Source: Barnesiella sp. WM24 (GTDB lineage Bacteria > Bacteroidota > Bacteroidia > Bacteroidales > Muribaculaceae). From it: a stretch of DNA of 43,453 nucleotides. Location of the stretch: positions 1 to 43,453 of the forward strand of contig NZ_SPPC01000018.1 in NCBI RefSeq assembly GCF_004570975.1, read 5' to 3'. A program made the translations under genes and the position numbers. The notes beneath the pieces were generated by a model. The model ran no database searches. It was not told where the DNA came from and was given only the letters and a program-made list of their open reading frames with translations. Shown piece after piece: positions 7,758-16,520 of the stretch; the stretch's first letter is position 1, and every line of letters starts with the position of its first letter.

Positions 7758-9329
7758 TTATTCAGGTTGATATGTAAATGATTTGACCACGGCTGTGCCG
7801 TCGCCGGTAGCAAAAAGTCCTATTGTAATGCCGGTGAACCCTCCGGCTGTCTCGGTAGACAGATAGCGGGTGTCAAGTTGACCGAGCGAATATGCTTCGT
7901 CTCCGATAATACAGGAGAAATCATATCTTTCGGCTGTGCCCTTGACCCTCAGCTTGACGGCTGTGCCCGGGGCTATGCCAACGGGCAGCGAACGCGAACC
8001 GCTTATGGAGTTAAGCTGATAGTGCAACACGGGATATTGCTTTCCATCGGCACGCTGTTCAAGGAATATGTCGTAATGAGACATCGCATCCATGTAGACC
8101 GAGACACCGCCTTCGGCACCTTCGGCTGAACCGACAAGCTCCATCTCCGCCGTGACGCTGAAATCTATATCCTGCTGCCTTACAGCTACAAATGTTGGGC
8201 TGCCAAGACCGTTAAGTGTCTCCGCGCTACCCTTCAGCAACAATCCATCAGCAGTAAAGGCATAGTTATCAGTCACGGGATTACGCAAAAACACCCAATT
8301 ATAAGGGAACCGGTCCATTTCGGTAAAATTGCAGAATATGCTCCTCTCAGTGCCGGCAGTCTGCGGGAGTGTCGCGACATTCATTTCAGTAGCAATCGTG
8401 CCGTTGCCATTCACCACGGGCCAACCGTCGGAGTTCCAAGTCACCGGGGCAAGATAAGTCTCACGTCCTGTCAGATGCATGTTGTTGGTCTGCGGACGGA
8501 AGGCAAGACACACCATCCACCACGAGCCGTCGTGAGCTTCGACAAGATCGGCATGTCCCGTGCCCTGGATTGGGTTATCCTGCGCAATCTGACGCTGATG
8601 ATATAGAATCGGATTATCGGGGTTTGCCTCATAGGGGCCATATATGTCACGGCTTCTGGCAATCGTGACCATGTGTCCCATCTCTGTGCCACCCTCAGCA
8701 ATCATGAGATAATACCATCCGTCCTTTTTATATATGTGAGGCGCTTCAGGATGACGCCCGCCGGTGCCGCCCCATATGCGGCGCGACTCCGTCAACTGCC
8801 GTCCCGTGGCAGGATCTATCTCGCAAAGCCATATCGCCCCGTCGGGATTTGACACAAAATAAGTCTTTCCGTCGGCAAACAGGAGCGACGGGTCAATACC
8901 TCCCTGGTCAAGCCACACCGGCTCGCTCCAGGGTCCGGCAGGATCGGTCGATGTCACTAAAAAATTACCTCTGCCATTGTCACCGTTGCCGACATTGGTA
9001 GTAATCATGTAATATGTGCCATCGTTGTAACGAATCGTTGGGGCATATATCCCCAGCCATGCAGAAGCTCCCTTCAAAGGCAACTGCGACTCGCGGTCAA
9101 GCACATTGCCTATCTGTGTCCAGTGAATAAGATCTTTACTATGAAATACCGGCACTCCGGGAAAAAACTGAAAGCTGCTGTTTACCAGATAATAGTCATC
9201 GCCTACACGACATACACTCGGGTCGGGATAAAAACCGGGAATCACCGGGTTGACATACCCCGTGACCGAAGCTTCACCGGCAATACCGGTCATGGCAAGA
9301 AATGAAAGTGCCGCTAAAAAATGTTTCAT
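7758..9329 (-). CDS. Glycoside hydrolase family 43 (beta-xylosidase/arabinofuranosidase type)
   Basis: A 523-aa exported enzyme with a signal peptide (about residues 1-20). The five-bladed propeller begins at NPVIPGFYPDPSVC. The expected catalytic trio is visible: Asp36 (base, in YPDPS), Asp146 (pKa modulator, in GGIDPS) and Glu195 (acid, in GGRHPEAPH). A C-terminal ~190-residue beta-sandwich of the GH43-associated concanavalin-like type follows. Likely substrates are xylan or arabinan side-chain oligosaccharides (family knowledge). It is the first gene of a two-gene operon with the GH97 gene. Confidence 0.92.
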   Translation of the reverse strand: MKHFLAALSFLAMTGIAGEASVTGYVNPVIPGFYPDPSVCRVGDDYYLVNSSFQFFPGVPVFHSKDLIHWTQIGNVLDRESQLPLKGASAWLGIYAPTIRYNDGTYYMITTNVGNGDNGRGNFLVTSTDPAGPWSEPVWLDQGGIDPSLLFADGKTYFVSNPDGAIWLCEIDPATGRQLTESRRIWGGTGGRHPEAPHIYKKDGWYYLMIAEGGTEMGHMVTIARSRDIYGPYEANPDNPILYHQRQIAQDNPIQGTGHADLVEAHDGSWWMVCLAFRPQTNNMHLTGRETYLAPVTWNSDGWPVVNGNGTIATEMNVATLPQTAGTERSIFCNFTEMDRFPYNWVFLRNPVTDNYAFTADGLLLKGSAETLNGLGSPTFVAVRQQDIDFSVTAEMELVGSAEGAEGGVSVYMDAMSHYDIFLEQRADGKQYPVLHYQLNSISGSRSLPVGIAPGTAVKLRVKGTAERYDFSCIIGDEAYSLGQLDTRYLSTETAGGFTGITIGLFATGDGTAVVKSFTYQPE

Positions 9330-9351
9330 GCTAAGAAGGTTAATCAGGTTA

Positions 9352-9359
9352 CAAATATA
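9352..9359 (-). promoter_or_regulatory. -7 box of the GH43-GH97 operon
   Basis: Minus strand TATATTTG, 22 bp before the GH43 ATG. No good -33 TTG is visible at the expected distance, which would fit dependence on an activator (inference). Confidence 0.45.
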
Positions 9360-9415
9360 ATGATTTTACACTAATATTCATAACCATATTCATGACAACC
9401 TTCCCCAATACTTTT

Positions 9416-11410
9416 TTAATGCTCTTTTATTATGCCGTTGCGGTAGGCGTAAAGCAATTCGGTAAGTTCATCAATCTGGCTCAGCAATTCCTTGCCCTTG
9501 TCGGTGTCACGCACACGCATTCGCTTCTGGCTAAGCTCAACAATCTGTGTGGTGCTTACAATGTCAGTCCCGGTTGATATGGCCTCGGCCGCCGAGGTAA
9601 ATGGCTCATGCTGCACGAGCTGCAGTCCGCGGCTATGATAGACCAGGGTGTATCCGGCAATGCCCGTAGTGCCGTGGTAAGCCTTTGCAAAACCGCCGTC
9701 TATTACCATTAGCTTGCCGTTGGCTCTTATCGGTGTCTCCCCCTTATTGATTCTGACCGGTACATGCCCGTTTATGATATGGCGGTGCTCGCCCCCGACT
9801 TTAAACGCATCAAGAATCATGTCACACACCTGTTCACTGTCACGAAGAGTGTAGTAGTGACCTTTCTCCTCCTTGTGTGTGGCGGGATCGACAAGGAAAT
9901 AGCGCTCAAATGTAGCCATCTTGGACTTGTCAAAAAGCGGAGAGTCGGGACCACACCAAAGATACCAGTAGTAATCGCGTGCAAATTCACGGTCGGCGGC
10001 ATCGGCATCATCATTAAACGCCGAGCGCATGACCATGCCTATACGCCGGAACAACTCGCTCCCTTTATATCTCTGTCCGCGCAGCTCAACTTCTTTCAGG
10101 GAGCCGTCGGCATTCAATGGCATAGATGCATGGAAAAGCAGATTGGAATTATATACGCCATACATGCTGCCGTGGGAGAACAGGCATTGTATGTGCTTGC
10201 GCAGCTTGTCGCTGATGCGGAACGAATGATGCAGTTTCTTTACAAGCTCTGCTTCCTCAGTGGTGAGACTATACGGGTCATCGGGATTGACCGTAGGAAA
10301 ATGCGTATCCTTCATCTCGTAGTCCTTCCCGTCAAGAGTGAACACTTTGCGCCCGAAGTCGATGTGGCCGAGCAGCTTCCTGTCCTGCATGCCCCATTCC
10401 GGATATTTGTCGGCAAGAGCCGCCTCAAGTTTAAACTGGATTATACTTATGGCTTTGTGCATCTTGGCTATAAGCCGCTGGGTCTTTTCCGTGTGGGTCG
10501 TGTCTTCCGGATCAAGACGCGGACCAAACCCGTTGCACTCGTCATCGCCGTAGGTCTCCATAGCAAATGTTGCGAGCGGAACCAGGTTTATGCCATAACC
10601 GTCCTCTATAGTAGCCATGTTGCCATAACGCAGCGACAGCCTCAGCACATTGGCTATGCAGGCATCGTTGCCTGCTGCCGCGCCCATCCACAGGGCGTCA
10701 TGATTGCCCCACTGGATGTCAAAATTACCGTAGTCACAAAGGGTGTCCATGATAAGATGAGCGCCGGGACCGCGGTCATATATGTCGCCGAGTATGTGCA
10801 GCTGGTCGATGCTCAGACGCTGAATCACATTACACAAGGCTATTATAAATGAATCAGCCTGACCGGTAAGGATGATTGTCTCGACGATACGGTTGAAATA
10901 AGCCTGCTTATTGTCATCTGACGGAGACTCGTGGAGAAGCTCCTCAATAATATAGGCAAATTCCTTAGGGAGCGCCTTTCTCACCTTAGAGCGCGTGTAC
11001 TTTGAAGAGACAGTCTGACACACACGCACGAGCTGATGCAGCGTGACATTATAAAAATCGTCAAGGTCGCTCTCGGAAGCACGTATGTACTCAAGTTTTT
11101 GTTCAGGATAATAAATGAGCGAACAGAGTTCACGTATCTCCTGCTCGCGCAACGAGGTGCCGAATATTTCAGTCACTTTACGCTTTATATTGCCTGAGGC
11201 ATTTTTCAGTATATGCCTGAAAGCTTCATGTTCGCCATGTATGTCGGCGACAAAATGCTCTGTCCCTTTAGGAAGGTTGAGTATCGCCTCAAGATTTATT
11301 ATTTCGGTGCTGGCGGCACTTATATTACGGAAAGTCTGTGACAGAAGTTCAAGCACACGGCGGTCATTTTCGATGCGCGCCGGGGTTATCTCGGTTGTAT
11401 GTAGGGTCAT
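9416..11410 (-). CDS. fbp: Fructose-1,6-bisphosphatase, class III
   Basis: Gluconeogenic enzyme hydrolysing fructose-1,6-bisphosphate to fructose-6-phosphate in the cytoplasm. Its 664 aa match the class III (Firmicutes/Bacteroidetes) size. Metallophosphoesterase motifs are intact: VADIHGEHEAFRHIL near residue 54, then LGDIYDRGPGAHLIMD and WGNHDALWMGAAAGN, and a C-terminal NGHVPVRINKGE. It is a single gene with a consensus promoter at 11440-11471. No clear terminator hairpin was seen in the 86 bp before the GH43 gene. Confidence 0.95.
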   Translation of the reverse strand: MTLHTTEITPARIENDRRVLELLSQTFRNISAASTEIINLEAILNLPKGTEHFVADIHGEHEAFRHILKNASGNIKRKVTEIFGTSLREQEIRELCSLIYYPEQKLEYIRASESDLDDFYNVTLHQLVRVCQTVSSKYTRSKVRKALPKEFAYIIEELLHESPSDDNKQAYFNRIVETIILTGQADSFIIALCNVIQRLSIDQLHILGDIYDRGPGAHLIMDTLCDYGNFDIQWGNHDALWMGAAAGNDACIANVLRLSLRYGNMATIEDGYGINLVPLATFAMETYGDDECNGFGPRLDPEDTTHTEKTQRLIAKMHKAISIIQFKLEAALADKYPEWGMQDRKLLGHIDFGRKVFTLDGKDYEMKDTHFPTVNPDDPYSLTTEEAELVKKLHHSFRISDKLRKHIQCLFSHGSMYGVYNSNLLFHASMPLNADGSLKEVELRGQRYKGSELFRRIGMVMRSAFNDDADAADREFARDYYWYLWCGPDSPLFDKSKMATFERYFLVDPATHKEEKGHYYTLRDSEQVCDMILDAFKVGGEHRHIINGHVPVRINKGETPIRANGKLMVIDGGFAKAYHGTTGIAGYTLVYHSRGLQLVQHEPFTSAAEAISTGTDIVSTTQIVELSQKRMRVRDTDKGKELLSQIDELTELLYAYRNGIIKEH

Positions 11411-11439
11411 TCAGATAGTCAGTTTTTACGCGGTTTCCA

Positions 11440-11471
11440 CAAAATTAGCAAAAGTTATCTTATGAGGCAAA
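11440..11471 (-). promoter_or_regulatory. fbp promoter
   Basis: Minus strand: TTTG (11471-11468), 20 bp, TAATTTTG (11447-11440), ending 29 bp before the fbp ATG. Confidence 0.6.
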
Positions 11472-11723
11472 CAAATGACTAATCGATTTTGTTTACCGGA
11501 GTCAGGGCAATTATAATCAGCATGCCCCGTCTCCTGCATTAACACACTTAAACATTAGGCATGTTATCATTGTTTATTATCTGTAAACAACCCGCAAAAT
11601 AATGTTTTGAGTGAATAGTCTTATTACATATTCGTCTGTCATTGTACTGTGTGCCACGATGCTTTCACGCTTTCACGTGTGCCACAGCCCGAGGAATATG
11701 GCATGACTCCACTGCTGATTGAC
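11472..11723. other. Intergenic region between fbp and the fimbrillin operon
   Basis: About 250 bp between the divergent genes fbp and DUF5119. Apart from the fbp promoter to its left, no convincing gene is seen and no full-consensus promoter was found for the rightward operon. Confidence 0.4.
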
Positions 11724-12686
11724 ATGACAACCTGTATCAGAATCATAGCCGGCATATTATGTGCCATTTCAGTTTATGGCTGCACCCAGAAAGAGCTTGT
11801 TTTTCCGGGTGAGGAGATGGCTACTGTTTCTGTGAGATTCATGTGGGACCACGCTGAAGAAGCCTCTGTCGACGGAATGACGCTATACTTCTTTTCTGCC
11901 GACGGAATCTCCAAAAACTGGCGTTTCGATATAGCGGGACGCGATGGAGGCAAAATCGAGATTCCTATAGGTCGATACCATATGGTCGCATGCAACAATG
12001 ACCTGCCGGGCATAGAAATTGAAAACGCCGACCAATACAGTTCAATCAGCGCCACGGCACGCCGATGGATTACCACCGGCACCTTCACCTCAACCGGCAT
12101 GCTTTACGGAAGCACGGTAGATGACATCTATGTGACACCATGCGGAGTCGCTTACGAGACACCATCAGGCGAGACAAAGGAATGTGACCACAGTCTTGTC
12201 AGATGCTTTCCCGACTCACTTTCGACACAATATACCGTGAGCATTACCAATGTCTCCGGGCTCGAACATGTCAGGTCGGTATCGGCGCTCCTTTCGGGGG
12301 AAGCCTCGGCTCTCACCCTTGCCGAACATTTGCCGTCAGGCTTCGGACAAGAACTGTCATTCGGACTTCTTGCCGACAGGACTGACAACCGACTTTACGG
12401 TTCGGGATGCGCATTCAACTATGATGACGGGCGCATGGAGCCTTACATCCTGTCGATAATCGTAATGCTCGACACCGGAAAGTCGTTGAAAAAAACAATC
12501 ACTCTGACACCCGAAAACATAAACATATTATCAAGACACAATGTTATAATAAATGTAAATGACTTTGAAATTCCCGATGAAAGCGACTCTCCGCCGGAAG
12601 ATGTAGGCGACATCAATGTTTCAGTAGACGGATGGAATGTCATTGTCATCGACATTTATAACACTTACAATAATTGGAAAGTATAA
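11724..12686 (+). CDS. DUF5119 family lipoprotein (fimbrial-assembly type)
   Basis: About 320 aa from the ATG at 11724. In-frame ATGs also exist at 11703 and 11649. I chose 11724 because it directly yields a signal sequence (MTTCIRIIAGILCAISVYGC) ending in a Cys suited to lipidation, although the Tyr at -2 is atypical. The rest is a beta-rich secreted protein with features of DUF5119 proteins (SVRFMWDH near the start, YSISIT/VSITNVSGL, LTPENINILSRHNVIINV, VDGWN near the end). Members of this family are commonly encoded just before fimbrillin-like proteins and are thought to resemble Mfa2/FimB anchors (inference). It forms an operon with the following fimbrillin, 21 bp away. Confidence 0.75.
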   Translation: MTTCIRIIAGILCAISVYGCTQKELVFPGEEMATVSVRFMWDHAEEASVDGMTLYFFSADGISKNWRFDIAGRDGGKIEIPIGRYHMVACNNDLPGIEIENADQYSSISATARRWITTGTFTSTGMLYGSTVDDIYVTPCGVAYETPSGETKECDHSLVRCFPDSLSTQYTVSITNVSGLEHVRSVSALLSGEASALTLAEHLPSGFGQELSFGLLADRTDNRLYGSGCAFNYDDGRMEPYILSIIVMLDTGKSLKKTITLTPENINILSRHNVIINVNDFEIPDESDSPPEDVGDINVSVDGWNVIVIDIYNTYNNWKV

Positions 12687-12707
12687 TATAATTAAGCATC
12701 ATCAGAC

Positions 12708-13805
12708 ATGAAAAAGAGGAACTTATTGATGGCATTATCGGTTACGGCGGTTACGGTGATTACGGCTACAGCCGTATCCTGTAGCGATGACGATGATGTG
12801 CCCTATGTAAACACAAGCAGCGACAACGCGATACGATTTGCCGCCGGCACCGAATTCTCCCGTGCCGGAGACATAACCACCAATAACCTGACTGAATTTA
12901 ACGTATATGCCTATACTGACGAGTCGTCGGGTCCTAACCTGTTCATGAATAATGTGACAGTCAGCAAGACCGGCACAAATACATGGACCTACTCCCCGTT
13001 GCAGTATTGGCCGGCAAACGAGTCAGTCGACTTTTATGCATATGCCCCGACAACATGGGTAGGCGAGACCGGGCCGCTGCTTCCCATTGCCTACGACGCT
13101 ATTACAGGCGACGAGGATATCGTGTATGCAGTAATTCCCGACCAGAAAGGAAATACCGGACAGCCAAACGCACAGGTCATCTTTAATTTCCGACATGCCC
13201 TGTCGAAGCTTACCATAAAGCTTAGCTCGTCAGACGCCAAGCTAAAGGTGGTAGTAACAAATGTGGCAATGTCAAATATAATGACCAAAGGCAACTTCAA
13301 TTTCCCGTCGGCTTCGACAGCCGACCCTGCATCACCTGAGACTGTTGGCACATGGACCGACCAGAATACCCCCTACTCTTATATCCTGCACTGGTCACAG
13401 GCTCTGTCGGAAATGCTTACGCTTACGCAGACACCGACTGTCATCGCTGCAAGCGGAATGGGAAGAGGCGGCACTATGTTTGTCTTGCCGCAGCCGCTTA
13501 CCTATCGCAGCAACGGAAACGGAAATGACACATACATCGCTGTACAATGCTCCATCTCTGACGTGGCAAGCGGTGAAAAGCTGTGGCCTAATGAAAATAC
13601 ACCTAAAGATGACCTTGCACAGGGAAGCACTACCGGCGACGGCATTCTTAGATTTCCGTTGTCGACAAGCAAGTACTCTGAATGGCAACCGGGATGTCAC
13701 TACATCTATAACCTTGTCATAAACTCTAACGATGACATGGGCGCAATCGAGTTTGGCACTCCCTCTGTCGATACATTCATTGACGTTGAGACCTCATACC
13801 AATAA
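12708..13805 (+). CDS. Fimbrillin family protein
   Basis: A 365-aa surface protein with a lipoprotein signal peptide (TATAVSCSDDDD, Cys at about 26), as expected for fimbrillins that are exported as lipoproteins and then proteolytically matured. The fimbrillin core is recognisable from IRFAAGTEFSRAG, NVYAYTD, WTYSPLQYWPANESVDFYAYAP and VIFNFRHALSKLTIKL. It probably forms or tips a fimbria used for adhesion. It is preceded by the DUF5119 gene and followed by a long terminator hairpin, making a two-gene operon. Confidence 0.85.
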   Translation: MKKRNLLMALSVTAVTVITATAVSCSDDDDVPYVNTSSDNAIRFAAGTEFSRAGDITTNNLTEFNVYAYTDESSGPNLFMNNVTVSKTGTNTWTYSPLQYWPANESVDFYAYAPTTWVGETGPLLPIAYDAITGDEDIVYAVIPDQKGNTGQPNAQVIFNFRHALSKLTIKLSSSDAKLKVVVTNVAMSNIMTKGNFNFPSASTADPASPETVGTWTDQNTPYSYILHWSQALSEMLTLTQTPTVIAASGMGRGGTMFVLPQPLTYRSNGNGNDTYIAVQCSISDVASGEKLWPNENTPKDDLAQGSTTGDGILRFPLSTSKYSEWQPGCHYIYNLVINSNDDMGAIEFGTPSVDTFIDVETSYQ

Positions 13806-13830
13806 TAAGCAACAATAAACATAGTATTTA

Positions 13831-13879
13831 AGTACGGGAGACATGACAACAGCTCGTTTGTCATGTCTCCCGTACTTTG
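13831..13879 (+). terminator. Terminator after the fimbrillin gene
   Basis: A 16-bp perfect stem (13832-13847 with 13860-13875) around a 12-nt loop, followed by a short TTTG tract. The T tract is weak, but the stem is long and symmetrical. Confidence 0.65.
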
Positions 13880-13914
13880 CTCCGGCGCGATATGGATTAT
13901 ACCGATAATTTATG

Positions 13915-13922
13915 TAACTTTG
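13915..13922 (+). promoter_or_regulatory. mltG -7 box
   Basis: TAACTTTG lies only 6 bp before the ATG at 13929. Transcription would start at or very near the start codon, implying a leaderless message. Confidence 0.5.
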
Positions 13923-13928
13923 CCATGT

Positions 13929-14960
13929 ATGATACATAACTCTTCCAATAAAAAGACTATACGCATCGTCGTAGCCGCATTGTCGATAGCCGCAATCGCT
14001 ACGGCTCTTCTTGTATATCGCAGTTATTTCATCACCGGCTATGATGGAAACGAAGCAAAATGGATATACATCGGCGACAAGATGACATCTGACAGTATCG
14101 GGCAAATACTTGGCTCCGAGCTTGGCGCAACCGGTAAAAAGGCGGCAACGATATGGTCGCTCGCCGGCGGTGACGCATCACGCGCGCATGGTGCCTACCG
14201 TATAGAGCCGGGCATGAGCGCCGCAAAAATATACCGCAAGATTTCACGTGGAGCACAGACTCCTGTAAAACTCACTTTCAACAACGTCCGTACAGTCAAC
14301 CAGCTTGCAGGACTTGTGGGCCGACGTCTCGAAACCGACTCCGCCGCCTTTTTAAGCGCCTGCGACTCAATCCTGCCGGAAAAGGGATTTAAAAAGCAGC
14401 AATATGCCGCGGCATTTCTACCTGACTCCTATGAATTTTACTGGACGGCATCGCCTGAAAAAGTAGTGACCACACTCTGCGGTTACCGTGACCGTTTCTG
14501 GAATGACGAGCGCCGCGCCAAGGCGTCAGGACTCGGACTGTCACCGGTGCAGGTGGCGATAATAGCCTCAATTGCTGAAGAGGAGACCAATGACCGCGCT
14601 GAACGCGGTACAGTAGGACGCCTGTATCTGAACCGCGTAAAAAAAGGCATGAAGCTTCAGGCTGACCCGACTGTAAAATTTGCGGTCGGCGATTTCTCGT
14701 TGCGACGCATCACAGGCAAGCATCTTGCCATACAATCGCCCTATAACACATATCAAAACGCCGGACTTCCGCCCGGCCCGATACGCATAGCCGACAGAGA
14801 GACAATTAACGCAATTCTTGATTCAAAGCCTCACCCCTATCTGTACATGTGTGCAAAGGAAGATTTCTCCGGACGCCACAACTTTGCCGTGACCTATGCC
14901 GAACACCAACAGAATGCCGCGCGTTATCATAGAGCATTGAACTCACGAAACATCAAATAG
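13929..14960 (+). CDS. mltG: Endolytic murein transglycosylase MltG
   Basis: A 343-aa inner-membrane enzyme that cleaves nascent glycan strands and so sets their length. The start at 13929 (MIHNSSNKK) is preferred over the frame opening at 13863, because the upstream part overlaps the fimbrillin terminator and the -7 box. One transmembrane helix (about residues 13-30) precedes a periplasmic YceG domain with the catalytic ASIAEEET (Glu217, aligned with the essential E. coli Glu218), NRVKKGMKLQADPTVKFA, and the terminal YNTYQNAGLPPGPI and ILDSKPHPYLYM motifs. The DUF2007 gene follows 2 bp later. Confidence 0.93.
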   Translation: MIHNSSNKKTIRIVVAALSIAAIATALLVYRSYFITGYDGNEAKWIYIGDKMTSDSIGQILGSELGATGKKAATIWSLAGGDASRAHGAYRIEPGMSAAKIYRKISRGAQTPVKLTFNNVRTVNQLAGLVGRRLETDSAAFLSACDSILPEKGFKKQQYAAAFLPDSYEFYWTASPEKVVTTLCGYRDRFWNDERRAKASGLGLSPVQVAIIASIAEEETNDRAERGTVGRLYLNRVKKGMKLQADPTVKFAVGDFSLRRITGKHLAIQSPYNTYQNAGLPPGPIRIADRETINAILDSKPHPYLYMCAKEDFSGRHNFAVTYAEHQQNAARYHRALNSRNIK

Positions 14961-14962
14961 CC

Positions 14963-15205
14963 ATGACCCTGAACCGACCTGACGACAAAGACGAACTTGT
15001 GGTCTTTGACACCTACACTTCCGATGCCGATGCCTATATCGCAAAGGGCGTGCTAGAGACCAACGGAGTGCCGTGTATAATCAACAATGAGATATTCTCG
15101 TCGGTATATCCCGTCACCCTGTCGCCCTGGGGCGCGATAAAACTGCTCGTCTTCAGGCATGACCTTGAGAAGGCGGTCAGCATAATGGAGTCACGACCGC
15201 TCTGA
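14963..15205 (+). CDS. DUF2007 (putative signal-transducing protein)
   Basis: An 80-aa soluble protein with the DUF2007 pattern ELVVFDTYTSDADAYIAKGVLETNGVPCIINNE and a C-terminal LLVFRHDLEKAVSIMES. The domain is a small alpha-beta fold whose role is not firmly established. It begins 2 bp after mltG and so is co-transcribed. Its 3' end overlaps the convergent permease gene by 15 bp. Confidence 0.8.
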   Translation: MTLNRPDDKDELVVFDTYTSDADAYIAKGVLETNGVPCIINNEIFSSVYPVTLSPWGAIKLLVFRHDLEKAVSIMESRPL

Positions 15206-16306
15206 GGCGCCGGAGTGATGTTCACGTCGCTTTGTCTGTAGCGTTATGTAATCGTCATAGTAAGCAAGCAGGAGAGTCGTCAGCGGCAACGCTATTATAA
15301 GCCCGAGGAAGCCGAGGAGACTTCCCCACACCGAGAGCGACAGCAATATTATCGCCGGATTAAGCCCCATTGCCTTTCCCATTATCTTAGGAGTGAGATA
15401 CAGGTCCTGGATTGCCTGCACTACCGCATAGATTGCCATGCACTCCCAGAATATGACCCAGAAATCAACCCCTGAATCCACTGAACATACAAGACACAGT
15501 ATCGTAGTCGGGATTATCGAAATCAACTGTAGATAAGGCACCATGTTGAGAAGCCCGATAAACATGCCGAGCACTATGGCAAGCGGCATGTCAATAATCA
15601 GAAAACCGATGCTGAAAAGCACGCCGACACAAAATGCCACCAACGCCTGACCACGGAAATAATGGTTCATAGACCGCTGTATGTCGCGTCCTATGCGGAA
15701 TACCGTGCGCCGGTAGACAGGGGGGACCATATGCCTCACCATCAGAGTAAGCTTCTCATAATCAAGCATTATAAATATCACATAGAGAAACACGATAAAC
15801 CAGCTGAGGAGTCCTATTATCATGCTGATACCGCTCGTGACAATGTTCCAGGTCGAAGAGATGAGATTTTCCACCATTTTTATCTGGTCTTCCCGCTGCA
15901 TCAGCCCGGCGAGGTAGTCAAAATCGACATATTTCTTTATGAAGGAGTGGACTCCCTCCGGCATAAACGGAATCTCGAGTTCGGAGTCGGAATACACTTT
16001 CAGCAGATGCCCCATGTGGTGCATCTCACCTATTATCAACGGCACAAGAAGATAACACAACAGGCCGAAAAGGAATGTAGCCTCAAACAGCGTGACAAAT
16101 ATAGCCACCACCCTGCCCTTCAGATTGAGCAGCCTGCGGTTAAACTGAACAAAAGGCTCAAACAGATAGGCTACAAGGCATGCCACGCAGAATGGCAGCA
16201 ACACTCCTTTCAGGATGCCGATTAGCCAGATAATTCCTATGATTACGACACATGTGATAATGATGCGTACGACACGGTCAAACGTGTAAGGTTCCCTTGA
16301 AAACAT
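15191..16306 (-). CDS. AI-2E family transporter (PF01594-type permease)
   Basis: A 371-aa polytopic membrane protein with about eight hydrophobic segments. The family C-terminal signature is present: LGMFIGLLNMVPYLQLISIIPTTI, then LYLTPKIMGKAMGLNPAIILLSLSVWGSLLGFLGLIIALPLTTLL. The family name comes from E. coli TqsA, but most members have unknown substrates (some are Na+/H+ antiporters), so autoinducer export should not be assumed. A near-consensus -7 box (TAATTTCG, minus strand, 16336-16329) precedes the start. Confidence 0.88.
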   Translation of the reverse strand: MFSREPYTFDRVVRIIITCVVIIGIIWLIGILKGVLLPFCVACLVAYLFEPFVQFNRRLLNLKGRVVAIFVTLFEATFLFGLLCYLLVPLIIGEMHHMGHLLKVYSDSELEIPFMPEGVHSFIKKYVDFDYLAGLMQREDQIKMVENLISSTWNIVTSGISMIIGLLSWFIVFLYVIFIMLDYEKLTLMVRHMVPPVYRRTVFRIGRDIQRSMNHYFRGQALVAFCVGVLFSIGFLIIDMPLAIVLGMFIGLLNMVPYLQLISIIPTTILCLVCSVDSGVDFWVIFWECMAIYAVVQAIQDLYLTPKIMGKAMGLNPAIILLSLSVWGSLLGFLGLIIALPLTTLLLAYYDDYITLQTKRREHHSGASERS

Positions 16307-16476
16307 TTTTTCTCTTCTAATAATGTCACGAAATTAGCTATAATTTCTCTCATTATGATGATTTCTGACAAAATTCCTCATAAAATAATGACGGGAAATG
16401 TCGTGAATGTTGAGCCAAAGATGACGATATAAGTCATTCTTTTAACCACGAGGGGCGGAAAATCATGTTTTTTGTG

Positions 16477-16484
16477 TAATTTTG
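16477..16484 (+). promoter_or_regulatory. MFS gene -7 box
   Basis: TAATTTTG, 36 bp before the ATG at 16521. No clear -33 TTG at the expected spacing. Confidence 0.45.
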
Positions 16485-16520
16485 TAGAAAATAATTATCA
16501 CATTAAACGCAAAACAAACT

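Noticed and set aside
9764-10852. 362-codon plus-strand frame
   Set aside because: It is antisense to fbp, which has complete phosphatase motifs, and the product has no recognisable features.
13863-13928. Upstream start of mltG
   Set aside because: The extension overlaps the terminator hairpin of the fimbrillin gene and the -7 box.
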